A stretch of DNA of 64,000 bases from a bacterium. GTDB taxonomy: Bacteria > Verrucomicrobiota > Verrucomicrobiia > Limisphaerales > UBA11358. The notes beneath the pieces were generated by a model, which was not told the DNA's origin, made no database searches, and saw only the letters and a program-made list of their open reading frames with translations. Location: the NCBI GenBank assembly GCA_021780905.1, contig JAJXXW010000035.1:1-64000 (forward strand), in the 5' to 3' direction. Both the position numbers and the translations under genes were made by a program. Below, one piece after another: positions 1 to 8,321 of the stretch (positions are counted from its first letter, which is position 1; every line of letters starts with the position of its first letter).

Positions 1-83
1 TCGGCCAGATGCCGCCCACCCAGCCGCATGGCCAGTTCCGCCACCCGTTCCACTGTCGTTTTCTTCGCCGCTTGCTCGCTCAT
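1..83 (-). CDS. N-terminal fragment of an unidentified protein, cut by the window edge
   Basis: Reading the minus strand from an ATG at 83-81, the frame stays open for 27 codons to the window edge. The peptide begins MSEQAAKKTTVERVAELAM. A purine-rich ribosome-binding site (GAAGGG) lies directly before the ATG, which is the main reason to call it a gene. The visible stretch is a charged, probably helical N-terminus and is too short to assign to a family. It is transcribed away from the rest of the window. Confidence 0.45.
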   Translation of the reverse strand, partial: MSEQAAKKTTVERVAELAMRLGGRHLA

Positions 84-640
84 CCCTTCACAGACGCACC
101 GGATATTAAAAGGTTTCTACAAAGCAAGGCGCGGACTCAACGCATCCCGCCTAGAGGCACCGCGAAGCGCCTGCACAGAAGATACGCCAAGCCGCGCCCG
201 ATGGGGCGCGCTCGGTCGGATTCTGTGCGGGCTTGGAAAATTCGCGGTTTTCTAGGCAGCCCGTAGCCGAAGCTACGCAAAATGATTTTGGTTAAATTTT
301 CTGGTCGTTGAATGATTCCGTCGTGGCGAGATTAAGCCCGCGCGCGGCACATGACAATTCCCGTTTTGGATTGCCAGCCGGCGGCAAAGGTGTGAGATTG
401 CCCCAGCCGCGCCCGGAACTGACACCGTCCGCACTGTTGGCAGTGACGCCAGCAACGAAAGTCAAAGAGGACAATTCCCGGCTCCTCCGGTCGCTACGGA
501 GAAGAGTGTCTTGGGTGTGACGGCGGAGCAGGGTTCAAATCCCCGCCTCGGCGCGGCTCTTTTTTCTTACCCGTTTCGCCTGAAAACAGGCGCAGAACAG
601 GTCAAGCCGTTTGCTCAGAGCAGCGTGATAACAGCGAGAG
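84..640. other. Gene-poor stretch, no supported gene
   Basis: About 550 bases without a convincing coding frame; the short open frames on both strands have no ribosome-binding site or recognisable composition. It holds a small perfect hairpin at 261-276 (CGTAGC-CGAA-GCTACG) without a T-run, and a tRNA 3'-half-like segment near 529-553 listed separately. I see nothing else in it. Confidence 0.4.
529..565 (+). tRNA. tRNA-like 3' fragment (T-arm and acceptor strand), no complete tRNA
   Basis: The stretch CAGGG-TTCAAAT-CCCCG has the shape of a tRNA T-arm (four of five stem pairs and a canonical TTCAAAT loop). It is followed by CCTCGGC and a G that could be the acceptor 3' strand and a Ser-like discriminator. 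No matching 5' strand GCCGAGG, D-arm or credible anticodon arm occurs in the 90 bases upstream, so it is at most the 3' end of a tRNA. A T6 run at 560-565 follows, as in a terminator. It may be an old attachment-site remnant or chance. Confidence 0.25.
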
Positions 641-649
641 CCGCATCAA

Positions 650-737
650 TGTGGCAACCAAAAACAGTGACGGAACAGTGAGAATTGCGGCAGTGTGGCA
701 ACTGCTAACAGTTCAAGAACAGTCAAAAGCCAAGTCC
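650..737 (+). repeat. Two imperfect 44-bp direct repeats with 11-bp phased sub-repeats
   Basis: TGTGGCAAC occurs at 650-658 and 694-702, exactly 44 bp apart. After each copy come two AACAGT boxes: at 663 and 674 in the first unit, and at 707 and 718 in the second. All boxes are therefore separated by multiples of 11 bp and lie on one DNA face. The stretch is non-coding on both strands. Such phased boxes are typical of cooperative protein binding at operators, iterons or recombination accessory sites; which one applies here is not known. Confidence 0.7.
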
Positions 738-874
738 GCAACCGTGAAATAATTCCCGTGTCGCCCGCGCCACGTCGCCCGCTGGCGTGTCTTTGTCTCC
801 GTCCGCCATCCAATTCACCTTCCCGGCACTCCGAACGCGCCACGGCCAAGCCAGACGCAAAAACAGGCCGAAAT

Positions 875-962
875 TTTGCACAGGCTTTGCACAGATACCG
901 GCCAGACTTTTTTGTTTGCACAACTTTTGCACAAGCTCCTTTCCTTGCACAGAATTTGCACA
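875..962 (+). repeat. Six TTTGCACA boxes in three pairs, each pair 11 bp apart
   Basis: TTTGCACA (one copy CTTGCACA) starts at 875, 886, 915, 926, 944 and 955. Each of the three pairs has a centre spacing of exactly 11 bp, and the pairs are separated by 29 and 18 bp. Copies 1 and 4 read TTTTGCACA, which fits the relaxed DnaA-box form TTWTNCACA. The region is non-coding and lies just downstream, on the minus strand, of the recombinase remnant. The array may be a replication-initiator or recombinase/excisionase binding region. It is not a CRISPR, because unit and spacer lengths do not fit. Confidence 0.75.
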
Positions 963-997
963 GATTTTCTTTCCGACAAATGCCCACAGAATCGCAA

Positions 998-1535
998 TTA
1001 ACCTTGACAGCATTGTGTTTTGTCTGCTAATTTACGGGCAATGAATGGCATTAAAACACCCCCGACCGGAAACCGTGAGAATCTTGAAAGCGGCATTTCT
1101 AGTGGTTCGATTCCACTCGCTGGCACCATTCCACCAGTTTGACTGGTTTCGACACGTAGTGACCACGGTTTGACGCAAGAACCACGGGCTAATTTGCAGT
1201 CGAGGACAAGGTTCGAGCCAAAGCTCCTTGGGCAAGAACCCGCTTCTCTTGAAGAGAACCCTTAATCGCGATTTCACCCGCGTTTCTCGCGGTTAAAATC
1301 CATTTTTGGAACGATTCGAGCCAATCGGCTCGGCCTTTCAAAAGTGCGCTGCTTTGCTCTTCCAAAGATTTCTTCTGGCTCATTCCTTTGGCCTTCTCCG
1401 CGACATACGTTTCGCGGTCAATCACCCCGTCCAAAAAAGAGTCCAGAACGGCCTGCCGCGTGGTTGGTTGGCAATCCAGCAGCCGATTTCCGCCATCGGC
1501 GCAGATTCAGCAGATCTCATGTCAACCGCGCCGCC
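998..1535 (-). pseudogene. C-terminal remnant of a large serine recombinase, frameshifted
   Basis: On the minus strand the frame from an ATG at 1520 reads ...TTRQAVLDSFLDGVIDRET and then a Lys/Glu-rich helical stretch (SQKKSLEEQ). This is like the coiled-coil and C-terminal region of large serine site-specific recombinases. Near 1225 the homology jumps to another frame, which reads SFGSNLVLDCKLARGS...KPWSL, again typical of this family, and ends with the TAA at 998. About one base has been gained or two lost at the junction. The catalytic domain is absent, since an in-frame stop lies at 1536-1538. The last part of the shifted frame runs antisense through the tRNA-like 3' end at 1101-1128. This is seen when such elements insert at tRNA ends. 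The gene is dead; family assignment rests on recalled motifs. Confidence 0.65.
1101..1128 (+). tRNA. tRNA 3' end (T-arm, acceptor strand, CCA) without a 5' half
   Basis: AGTGG-TTCGATT-CCACT forms a perfect five-pair T-arm with a canonical loop. It is followed by the seven-base acceptor strand CGCTGGC, discriminator A and an encoded CCA. The partner acceptor strand GCCAGCG is not found upstream, and no anticodon arm can be folded in the preceding 60 bases. This is therefore a detached tRNA 3' end, the usual form of an attachment-site half left by an integrative element. A 13-bp palindrome (CCAGT-TTG-ACTGG) follows at 1133-1145. Confidence 0.5.
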
Positions 1536-1602
1536 TCAAATGCCCGGGGGATGACTTGGCGTTGCGTCGCGGGTGGATTTGCGGAACAATTCCCGCGCCC
1601 GC

Positions 1603-2883
1603 ATGACGCGCAAATCCCAAACCCAAAATTCTGCCACCCACGCGATGATCCTTGGGGTCGGCTCGTTCGCGCACAGCCTCGGCGGCGCGCTGGCGGATGC
1701 GGGCGCGGACGTCTCCACCTATCTGACGCGGAATTACGGCCATTATGCGCCGACGCTGGTGGGCAAAACGTTTTCGCGCGACGCGTTTCCGAGTCCGGTG
1801 CCGCTGTTGCGTGAAAACCAAATTGACGTCGTCATCCCCCAGTCCATTGACTGGGCGTTGCAGCCGTGGGCGGAAGACTTGGTCAACTCCGGCGTCGGCA
1901 TTTTCAGTCCCACCGGCGAGGCGATGCGGATTGAGCGCGAACGTGATTGTGCGCGCACGCTGTGTGCGAAGTTCAAAATTCCCTTTCCGAAAGCCTTCGT
2001 TGCCGCCAACCGGATCGAAGCGGAAAAGATTCTCGCACAACATCCCCAGCCGTTCGTCATCAAGAATCCGCTCTGCTCGCCGACCAGTCCGATTCACACG
2101 GTCATGTGCGAAACCGTCGCGGACACGCGGGCGTGGCTGCGGCAGGTGAATTATGCCGAGGGCGTTTTCCTCCAGGAATATCTCGGCCGCGCCGAGGCCG
2201 GCCACATCGCGTTGGTCAGCGGTGGCGAAATCCATTCGCTCGTCACGAACCAGGAATACAAATATGCGCACAATGGAAATCTCGGCATCATCGCCGGCGC
2301 GCCGCTCGGCGGACTCGTGGAACGCGACGAGCATGACAAATACGGTCTGGCGCGCGAACTGATTCATCCACTAAAACCGTGGCTGAAAAAGGTGAATTAC
2401 CATGGGCCGCTGCAAGTCACCGCCATCCGGCGCGGCGGCCGTTGGCACGTCATCGAATACAACATCCGCATCGGTGTCACCTCCGGCCCGATGATTTTGC
2501 GGATGCTGAAAAATCCGGTGGCAGTGGTTTTGGCGGCGGCGCGGAATGAGAAGTTGAAACTGGAGTTCAACGACAAGCTGAACTTCGGCTGCTCGCTGAC
2601 GCTGGCGGGCTACGGTTATCCCTTCACGCAGGTGCGCGGGCCGCAGTTGCCGTTGGAAGTGGACGGAAAATTTGACTGCGATGTGTGGTGGAATGAAGTT
2701 GCGCGTGGCGCGGATGGCAATTTGATTGCGACCGGTCAGCGCATCGCAGACGTGGTTGCGCTCGCGCCGACGCTGAAGACGGCGATGAGCAAAGCTTACA
2801 CGAACATCCGCAAGATCCGCGTCGTCGGCAGTTATTTCCGCACGGATGTCGGCCAAAGCTTGTGGCCGCCGGGAACGGTTTAG
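1603..2883 (+). CDS. PurD-like ATP-grasp protein (phosphoribosylamine-glycine ligase family)
   Basis: The 426-residue protein has a Rossmann-like N-terminus (MILGVGSFAHSLGGALADAG), a central ATP-grasp fold (FVIKNPLCSPTSPIHT, then the Glu-rich core YAEGVFLQEYLGRAEAGH) and a C-terminal part. The C-terminal part, with GYGYPF, LIATGQRIADVVAL and AYTNIRKIRVVGSYFRTDVG, follows the C-domain of PurD. PurD joins glycine to phosphoribosylamine in purine synthesis. The N-terminus departs from the usual GREHA-type motif, so the substrate may differ. The start is uncertain: ATG at 1603 is used, ATG 1645 is possible, and neither has a clear ribosome-binding site. The alanine racemase gene follows 121 bases later on the same strand. 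Confidence 0.7.
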   Translation: MTRKSQTQNSATHAMILGVGSFAHSLGGALADAGADVSTYLTRNYGHYAPTLVGKTFSRDAFPSPVPLLRENQIDVVIPQSIDWALQPWAEDLVNSGVGIFSPTGEAMRIERERDCARTLCAKFKIPFPKAFVAANRIEAEKILAQHPQPFVIKNPLCSPTSPIHTVMCETVADTRAWLRQVNYAEGVFLQEYLGRAEAGHIALVSGGEIHSLVTNQEYKYAHNGNLGIIAGAPLGGLVERDEHDKYGLARELIHPLKPWLKKVNYHGPLQVTAIRRGGRWHVIEYNIRIGVTSGPMILRMLKNPVAVVLAAARNEKLKLEFNDKLNFGCSLTLAGYGYPFTQVRGPQLPLEVDGKFDCDVWWNEVARGADGNLIATGQRIADVVALAPTLKTAMSKAYTNIRKIRVVGSYFRTDVGQSLWPPGTV

Positions 2884-3004
2884 ACGAATCAGGAAAGCAG
2901 GAAGGCTGGAAAAATCCATTCCTTGTTTCCTGCTTTCTTTATTAAAGTTGTTCCGATTTTTTCGTGCGTTTCGTGTATTTCGCGGTAAAGCTTTTAGCCG
3001 TTGG

Positions 3005-4147
3005 ATGAATCTTAATTCCGAAAATTTTCCGCAGCGGCCGGCGTGGACCGAGATTGACCTCGGCAAGTTGCGCCGCAATTTGCAACTCGTCCGCCGCGAC
3101 CTGCCGCGCACGGTGAAACTGCTCGCCGTCGTCAAGGACGAAGCCTACGGCCATGGCGCACTGGACGTGGCGCGCGTGGCGGTCGAGGAAGGCGCGTGGG
3201 GCTTCGGCTTGAGCACGCTGGAAGAAGCAATGCACCTGCGCGAAGGCGGCATCACCGCGCCGTTGCTGCTCCTCGGCGAACGGCAGGCGGCCGAACTCGA
3301 ATGGTGCGTGGCACATGACCTGACAGTTTGCGTGAACGAACCGCACACCGTCCGCAAGCTCGCGAAAATCGCGGCTGATTTTGGCAAGCGCGTGCCGGTG
3401 CATCTTAAAATCCATACCGGCATGAGCCGTTACGGTGTGCGCTGGGACGAGGCGCGGCCGCTCATCGAAGCCATTGTTGCCGAGAAATCGTTGTCGATCG
3501 AAGGCGTGATGACGCATTTCGCGCAGTCGGATGAAACGGATAAAACCTTTTCCAATCTTCAGTTTTCGCGCTTTCAGGAAATTCTTACCGCGTTGGAACA
3601 CAAGAAAGTTTCCGTCAAGCTGCGTCACGCCTGCAACAGTGGCGGGTTTCTGGATTTGCCGCAGGCGCATCTGGACATGGTGCGGGTGGGCATTTTGCAC
3701 TACGGCGTTTTTCCCTCGCAAGTTTGCCGTCGGATTTCCGGCATCGAGCCGGTGATGTCGGTGAAAGCGAAAATCGCCGCGATCCAGAAATTAAAACCCG
3801 GCGAAGTTGTCGGCTACGGCATGCGCTACACGGCGCGGACGGAACGGCGCATCGCGATTCTGCCCATCGGCTACGGCGACGGCTTTCCGCGCGTCCGCAA
3901 TGAAGGCTGCGCGCTCATCCACGGGCACCGCGCGCCCATCGTCGGCGGCATCGCGATGGACGCCTTGATGGTGGACATCACGGACATTCCGCAGGCGCAA
4001 ATGTGGGACGAAGCCGTGCTGATGGGCCGGCAGGGCGGCGATGAAATCACCGTGCGCGACATCGCCAAGCTGAAAAATTCCGTGACCTACGACGTGCTGA
4101 CGAACTGGCGGCTGCGACTGCGGCGCAAACCGGTGAACGGCGGATGA
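3005..4147 (+). CDS. alr: Alanine racemase
   Basis: The 380-residue protein is a PLP-dependent, fold-type III racemase that makes D-alanine for peptidoglycan. The PLP lysine lies in AVVKDEAYGHG (Lys44; the family usually has AVVKADAYGHG). The second catalytic residue is the tyrosine in VGYGMRYTART (about Tyr275), and PIGYGDGFPR matches the PIGYADGYPR motif. The length is normal for the family. The open frame extends upstream into the preceding gene, but ATG 3005 gives the conserved start just before PAWTEIDLGKLRRNL. It probably forms a two-gene unit with the PurD-like gene. Confidence 0.93.
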   Translation: MNLNSENFPQRPAWTEIDLGKLRRNLQLVRRDLPRTVKLLAVVKDEAYGHGALDVARVAVEEGAWGFGLSTLEEAMHLREGGITAPLLLLGERQAAELEWCVAHDLTVCVNEPHTVRKLAKIAADFGKRVPVHLKIHTGMSRYGVRWDEARPLIEAIVAEKSLSIEGVMTHFAQSDETDKTFSNLQFSRFQEILTALEHKKVSVKLRHACNSGGFLDLPQAHLDMVRVGILHYGVFPSQVCRRISGIEPVMSVKAKIAAIQKLKPGEVVGYGMRYTARTERRIAILPIGYGDGFPRVRNEGCALIHGHRAPIVGGIAMDALMVDITDIPQAQMWDEAVLMGRQGGDEITVRDIAKLKNSVTYDVLTNWRLRLRRKPVNGG

Positions 4148-4407
4148 TTTCCGGTGGCTGGCGGCCATGGTTGCTTGCATGGAGGGGTAGATCGTCCATT
4201 TCCGGTCGCAGGTTTGCACCAGGTTGAAATCGGCCGCGATGGTATGGGAGCTTTCCAGAAAACGGTCGGTTTGCGTCTCAATTGCCAGCCGTCCGCCGCG
4301 ATCCGGGTGTTGGTCAGCGCGTGGTCAAGCACGGTCACGGAATTTCAAATCCAGTCCGGCTCTTGCCGGGCCAATGGACAGGATGGCAATGTGTTTCCGC
4401 AAACTCA

Positions 4408-5340
4408 TCATGGTTTGACAAGCTGTCGCGCGTTGAAACCGTTGCCGTTTGGCCGACGTTTGTTTTGGCGGAGGGACGGCGTTATCGGATGCTGATTCCG
4501 GTCGCCTTTGGTTCCGCCGGCTTGGAATTTTTTCCGCCACTGGCCGGGGCTGACCCCGAAGCGGCGGGTGAACATCAGGTTAAACAGGCTGAGTGATTTG
4601 TAGCCGCTTTCCATGGCGATCTCCACCACTTTGGACTCGCTGCTGGCGAGCAGTTCCCGCGCCCGCGCCAGCCGGATTTCGGCCCGCTTTTCGCTGAAAG
4701 ACATGCCGACGACTTCTTGAAAAATCCGGCTCAAATGCCGGGCGGTGCAATGGGTCAACTGCGCCAGTTTTTCAAAACTGATTTCCAGCAGCGTGTCCTG
4801 GGGCGTCGCCTGCAAAAACAACCGGAGCCGGTGCCTGGCATCGGGGCTGTCCAGTTCGGGCTCCAACTGATTGAATTCCGGGCCCAACGTTCCGACCAGC
4901 AACTGAAGCATCGCCAGGCGGAACGCCAGGCCGGCGCGGTTCGGGCTGGCGACCAGTTCGCCCATCCGGGTGGCCACGGCATTGGCCGGCGCCAGCACTT
5001 TGAAGGCGAGGTCCGGCCGGGCGGCCGCCTGTTTGAGAAAATTCTGCTCGCCGAGCGTCATCAGTCCGGCGAGCCGGTCGGGGATGACGGAAAAAAAGGA
5101 GAACGACAGGCTGGTCAACTGGCTGGCCAGGAACCGCCCGCGCGTCAGTCCGGCCCGCAGCACCACCGTGCCCGCCGCCAGTTCGGTGCGCGTCTGATCT
5201 TGCAGCCAGTAACCCTGGCCCTGGTTGATGTGGACCAGCATCCAGCCGCTCGGTTTGGGCAGCCACTCCCGGCCCGGCGGCAGGGAAAACTCCCGCAGAA
5301 CCAAATGCGGTTCGTAAGGCGGATGGTCAGAGGTGCTCAT
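4408..5340 (-). CDS. AraC-type transcriptional regulator (first of three related copies)
   Basis: The 310-residue protein has a cupin-like N-terminal sensing half (FSLPPGREWLPKPSGWMLV, GQGYWL). Its C-terminal AraC/XylS double helix-turn-helix lies at about residues 195-290: ARHLSRIFQEVVGMSFSEKR, then VVEIAMESGYKSLSLFNLMF and RRFGVSPGQWRKKF. Its start, ATG 5340, faces the two-partner secretion genes, with which it shares a 526-bp upstream region. Its overall plan resembles the proteins encoded at 20102 and 26534. It is a good candidate for the factor binding the 11-bp-spaced direct repeats upstream of tpsB and the following genes. The C-terminal tail beyond the DNA-binding domain is Lys/Arg/Asn-rich. 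Confidence 0.85.
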   Translation of the reverse strand: MSTSDHPPYEPHLVLREFSLPPGREWLPKPSGWMLVHINQGQGYWLQDQTRTELAAGTVVLRAGLTRGRFLASQLTSLSFSFFSVIPDRLAGLMTLGEQNFLKQAAARPDLAFKVLAPANAVATRMGELVASPNRAGLAFRLAMLQLLVGTLGPEFNQLEPELDSPDARHRLRLFLQATPQDTLLEISFEKLAQLTHCTARHLSRIFQEVVGMSFSEKRAEIRLARARELLASSESKVVEIAMESGYKSLSLFNLMFTRRFGVSPGQWRKKFQAGGTKGDRNQHPITPSLRQNKRRPNGNGFNARQLVKP

Positions 5341-5866
5341 TCAATCCACACCGGCCATGTTTTCGAACCGGCAGAACCGTTCAATATCATGGCTGCCAAC
5401 GTAGGCCGCCGGTGTTACGAACCAACGACGGTTGTGCAACAGATTCGCAACTATTTTTGCGGGCGGGCGGAAAGCGCCCCTTGCCTTCCGGCCCGAAATC
5501 GGCCGCCGCCAGGATGAATTTTATGCCCGCGAGATTTCGGCGCGAACGCGGCGCGGCGTTTTGTCACCGGATTGTCACCATTTTGACGGGAGTTTGTAAT
5601 ATGAAATGCCCAACTTAACCCGGCGCAAATCATCCGAACGCCAGCCGGCGGCGGGCGGGAAATTTCCGCGCCGGCCCAGACCGGTTTTAGCACCCGTTGA
5701 ATTGCGAAATGGAATTTACCGAAAAACGATTGGCCAACATGAACGGACTCATTCTTTGCGGAAACGCGCCCGGGCTGAAACCGGCAGCCATCCCCAGGCT
5801 TTCCGGGACCCGCCCGGCCCGCCACCCGTCTCCGTCCGGGTCATTGGCCGCGCCGCCTTCTGATTT
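5341..5866. other. Divergent intergenic region with operator-like repeat
   Basis: This region separates the minus-strand AraC gene from the plus-strand tpsB. It contains the direct repeat at 5561-5579 (listed separately), followed by TAATAT at 5597-5602 as a possible -10 element. The 255 bases after that hold an open frame of 85 codons (5606-5863), rich in Arg and Pro, with no ribosome-binding site or recognisable motif. I do not call it a gene. A long 5' leader for tpsB is possible. Confidence 0.45.
5561..5579 (+). promoter_or_regulatory. Operator-like direct repeat, copy 1 (upstream of tpsB)
   Basis: TTGTCACC-GGA-TTGTCACC: two identical 8-bp half-sites with starts 11 bp apart. It is the most regular of six copies of this motif in the window. 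It lies about 290 bp before the tpsB start and 220 bp upstream of the divergent araC-type gene. Confidence 0.65.
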
Positions 5867-8242
5867 GTGAATCCGGCCATCACATCTTCGGCCGTTTTAT
5901 TCAGACGGCCGCTCGCGTTTCCCGGCCGGCACCGGGCCGCCCTGCTCTGTTTTCTCCTCGGCTGCGGTCTGGCCGCCGCCGGGACGGTCGAGACCAATGA
6001 CGCGCCGCGTTTCAACGTCACGGCCTATCGGGTGGAAGGCAACACGCTGCTGTCCACCAACGAACTGGCCGCGCTGCTGGCCAGATACACCGGGCCTCGC
6101 GTCGGTTTGGACGACGTGATCACCGCCGCCGCCGACTTGCATTGGGAATACTATCGCCGGGGTTATCCGCTCATGAGTGTGGCCATCGCGCGGGAACGGA
6201 TCACCAACGGCATCGTCGATTTGAATCTTTTTCAGACGTTCATTCCCCAAGTGGTGGTTTCAGGGGAATGTTATCTGCGCCTGACCAACTATCCGCCGAG
6301 CGTGCCGGCCAATCCCGAGGAAATTGCCCGGGCGCGAACCACGCTTTTGCAGCGCATGACGGAACTGGCGGCCGAGGAGAAAATGGCCGAAATGCGGGCC
6401 GGGGACACGCGCATCCATGTCGTCTCCACGAATGCCGGCCCGCGGTTCGCGGTGACCAAGTATTTGATCGCGGGCAATACCGTCCTGACGCCCGCCAACC
6501 TGGCCGTGGCGCTGACGAACATAGACGGCAATTTCGGCACCAATGTGAGTTTCGATGGCATTCGGACGACGGTGCAGGAGCTGCAAGGCGCCTATCGGGA
6601 GCGCGGCTATGTCACTGTGTCGGTGGGGGTGCCCCAGCAGAAACTCACCAACGGCACGGTCAAGCTCCAGGTCACGGAAGGCCGGCTGGCGGCCATCAAT
6701 GTCATCGGCAACCGTTACTTCAGTTCGAACAACGTGATGCGCTCGCTGCCGAGCCTGCACACGAACACGATTCTCAACGGCCTGGTTTTCCAGGCGGAAC
6801 TCAATCAGGCCAACGCCAACCGGGACCGGCAGATTTATCCGTTGATCGCGCCCGGCCCCGAATCGGGCACCAGCGCGCTCACGCTCAAGGTCAAGGATCA
6901 ACTGCCGGTTCACGGCAAGCTGGAGTTCAACAATGAAAGCACGCCCGGCACGCCGGACCTGCGCGTGAACGCCTCGGCGGAGGCGGACAATCTCTGGCAG
7001 TTGGACCATTCGCTGGGGGTGCAGTATGGGTTCTCCCCGGAACAATACAAGCTGGGCAGTCAGTGGGATTTTTACGACCGGCCGCTGGTCGCCAATTACA
7101 GCGCGTTTTACCGGATGCCGCTCAGCCGGCCGGAGTCGCTGGAGGAGGTCATGGCCGGCCATCCCGGCAGCTTTGGTTATGATGAAGCCAGCCGGCGGTT
7201 CAATCTGCCGCCGTCTTCCGGGGCGACGGAATTGAATCTTTACGCCAGTCGCGCCACCATTGACACCGGTGTGGAAACCTTGCTCGACGAGACGCTGTTC
7301 AATATTCCCCAGGTGCGCCAGGTTTCCCGGCAGGAAGTGCAACAGGGCATCACCGTCAATCAGGACGTCGGCTTCCAGTTGAGCCAGCCCTTGCCGCCGT
7401 TCAAGAGCCTCCGTTCCACCGTGTCCGGAGGGCTTGATTTCAAGACTTACTCGCAGGCCAATTATCAAACCAACATTTTTACGTTCATCGAATACACGAA
7501 AGGGCCGAATCAAAATTTGATCGAACGAGTCAGCCACGATTATCTGGCCACGCCCGCGACCGATCAGAATTTGAATTATTTGCCGCTGGCCCTGAATTAC
7601 AACGCCAGCCTGAGGGATTTCCTGGGTCCGGCCAGCCTGGGCCTGGGCTTGAGCGCCAACCTCTGGTATTCCAGTTCCACCGCCTACACCGCCGCCACCA
7701 ATCCGCCGGCGGATCTCCACGGGCTGAACAGCCTGCAGGGCATCACGGGATCCACCGAATCCACCGGCAACTGGGTGATCCTCCGGCCCAGTTTCTCGCA
7801 GAGCTTTGAGCTTTACACCAATTGGACCTCGACGTGCCGCGCCGACGGGCAATTCGCCAGCGAACCTTTGATCAGCAGCGAACAATTCGGCATTGGCGGC
7901 GTCAACAGTGTGCGCGGCTACCACGAAGGCGAAGTCTTCGGGGACACGGGCTGGCATGTGTCATTCGAGCAACAGACGCCGGCGCATCTCGTGGGCATGA
8001 TCCATGGCAACCAGCCGCTCACCCTCCGCGGCTCGGTTTACATGGACTATGCCACCGCCTATCTGATCGATCCGCAAGGGCGGCCGGGGCGGACCCAACT
8101 GTGGGGCACTGGCTTCGGCGTTGCGGCGGCGGCGGGTTCGCACTGGCAGGCGCGGTTTCTGTTCTCGCTGCCCTTGATCGGCACCAGCCTCACGACGGCC
8201 GACGAACCCTATTTTAATTTTATGCTGACCAGCCAGTTTTGA
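5867..8242 (+). CDS. TpsB/FhaC-type outer-membrane transporter of two-partner secretion
   Basis: The 791-residue protein starts at GTG 5867, right after an in-frame stop, with a signal peptide (about residues 1-38). Three POTRA-like units follow: about 48-128 (FNVTAYRVEGNTLLSTNEL), 193-272 (FAVTKYLIAGNTVLTPANL) and 273-345 (INVIGNRYFSSNNVMRSL). A C-terminal 16-strand-type barrel ends in FNFMLTSQF. The VRGY motif typical of ShlB/FhaC transporters is present (GGVNSVRGYHEGE, about residue 682). TpsB proteins are usually 550-600 residues with two POTRA domains, so this one is longer and appears to have an extra POTRA. It would export the TpsA protein encoded directly downstream. Confidence 0.9.
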   Translation: MNPAITSSAVLFRRPLAFPGRHRAALLCFLLGCGLAAAGTVETNDAPRFNVTAYRVEGNTLLSTNELAALLARYTGPRVGLDDVITAAADLHWEYYRRGYPLMSVAIARERITNGIVDLNLFQTFIPQVVVSGECYLRLTNYPPSVPANPEEIARARTTLLQRMTELAAEEKMAEMRAGDTRIHVVSTNAGPRFAVTKYLIAGNTVLTPANLAVALTNIDGNFGTNVSFDGIRTTVQELQGAYRERGYVTVSVGVPQQKLTNGTVKLQVTEGRLAAINVIGNRYFSSNNVMRSLPSLHTNTILNGLVFQAELNQANANRDRQIYPLIAPGPESGTSALTLKVKDQLPVHGKLEFNNESTPGTPDLRVNASAEADNLWQLDHSLGVQYGFSPEQYKLGSQWDFYDRPLVANYSAFYRMPLSRPESLEEVMAGHPGSFGYDEASRRFNLPPSSGATELNLYASRATIDTGVETLLDETLFNIPQVRQVSRQEVQQGITVNQDVGFQLSQPLPPFKSLRSTVSGGLDFKTYSQANYQTNIFTFIEYTKGPNQNLIERVSHDYLATPATDQNLNYLPLALNYNASLRDFLGPASLGLGLSANLWYSSSTAYTAATNPPADLHGLNSLQGITGSTESTGNWVILRPSFSQSFELYTNWTSTCRADGQFASEPLISSEQFGIGGVNSVRGYHEGEVFGDTGWHVSFEQQTPAHLVGMIHGNQPLTLRGSVYMDYATAYLIDPQGRPGRTQLWGTGFGVAAAAGSHWQARFLFSLPLIGTSLTTADEPYFNFMLTSQF

Positions 8243-8243
8243 T

Positions 8244-8262
8244 TTGTCACCCAAATGTAACC
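8244..8262 (+). promoter_or_regulatory. Operator-like direct repeat, copy 2 (upstream of tpsA)
   Basis: TTGTCACC-CAA-ATGTAACC, half-sites 11 bp apart, starting two bases after the tpsB stop codon. It lies 9 bp upstream of a possible -35 element, the same spacing as at copy 4. Confidence 0.65.
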
Positions 8263-8271
8263 TGCCAATGA

Positions 8272-8299
8272 TTTACCGTTTTTCCCAAGGTGCTAGGCT
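8272..8299 (+). promoter_or_regulatory. Possible tpsA promoter
   Basis: TTTACC (8272-8277), a 16-bp spacer and TAGGCT (8294-8299) form a weak -35/-10 pair placed 9 bp after the direct repeat and about 22 bp before the ATG at 8322. Poor boxes would suit an activator-dependent promoter. Confidence 0.35.
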
Positions 8300-8321
8300 T
8301 CGTGGAAACAGAATTGATGCC

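Noticed and set aside
650-962. CRISPR-like array.
   Set aside because: The repeat units are short (6-9 bp) and spaced at 11 bp multiples; there are no uniform spacers and no cas genes.
875-962. Chromosomal replication origin.
   Set aside because: Only two of six boxes fit a relaxed DnaA form, and no dnaA, dnaN or other origin-linked gene lies nearby; kept as a possible element origin only.
1133-1185. tmRNA 5' end suggested by GGTTTCGAC.
   Set aside because: The motif falls within the recombinase remnant's coding frame and no tmRNA tag frame or matching 3' end in the right order was found.
4148-4407. Short minus-strand frames after alr that might be a decayed gene.
   Set aside because: The fragments lie in three different frames with no recognisable family; no support for a gene.
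5606-5863. 85-codon open frame upstream of tpsB.
   Set aside because: No ribosome-binding site, Arg/Pro-rich shadow composition and no recognisable motif; treated as leader sequence.
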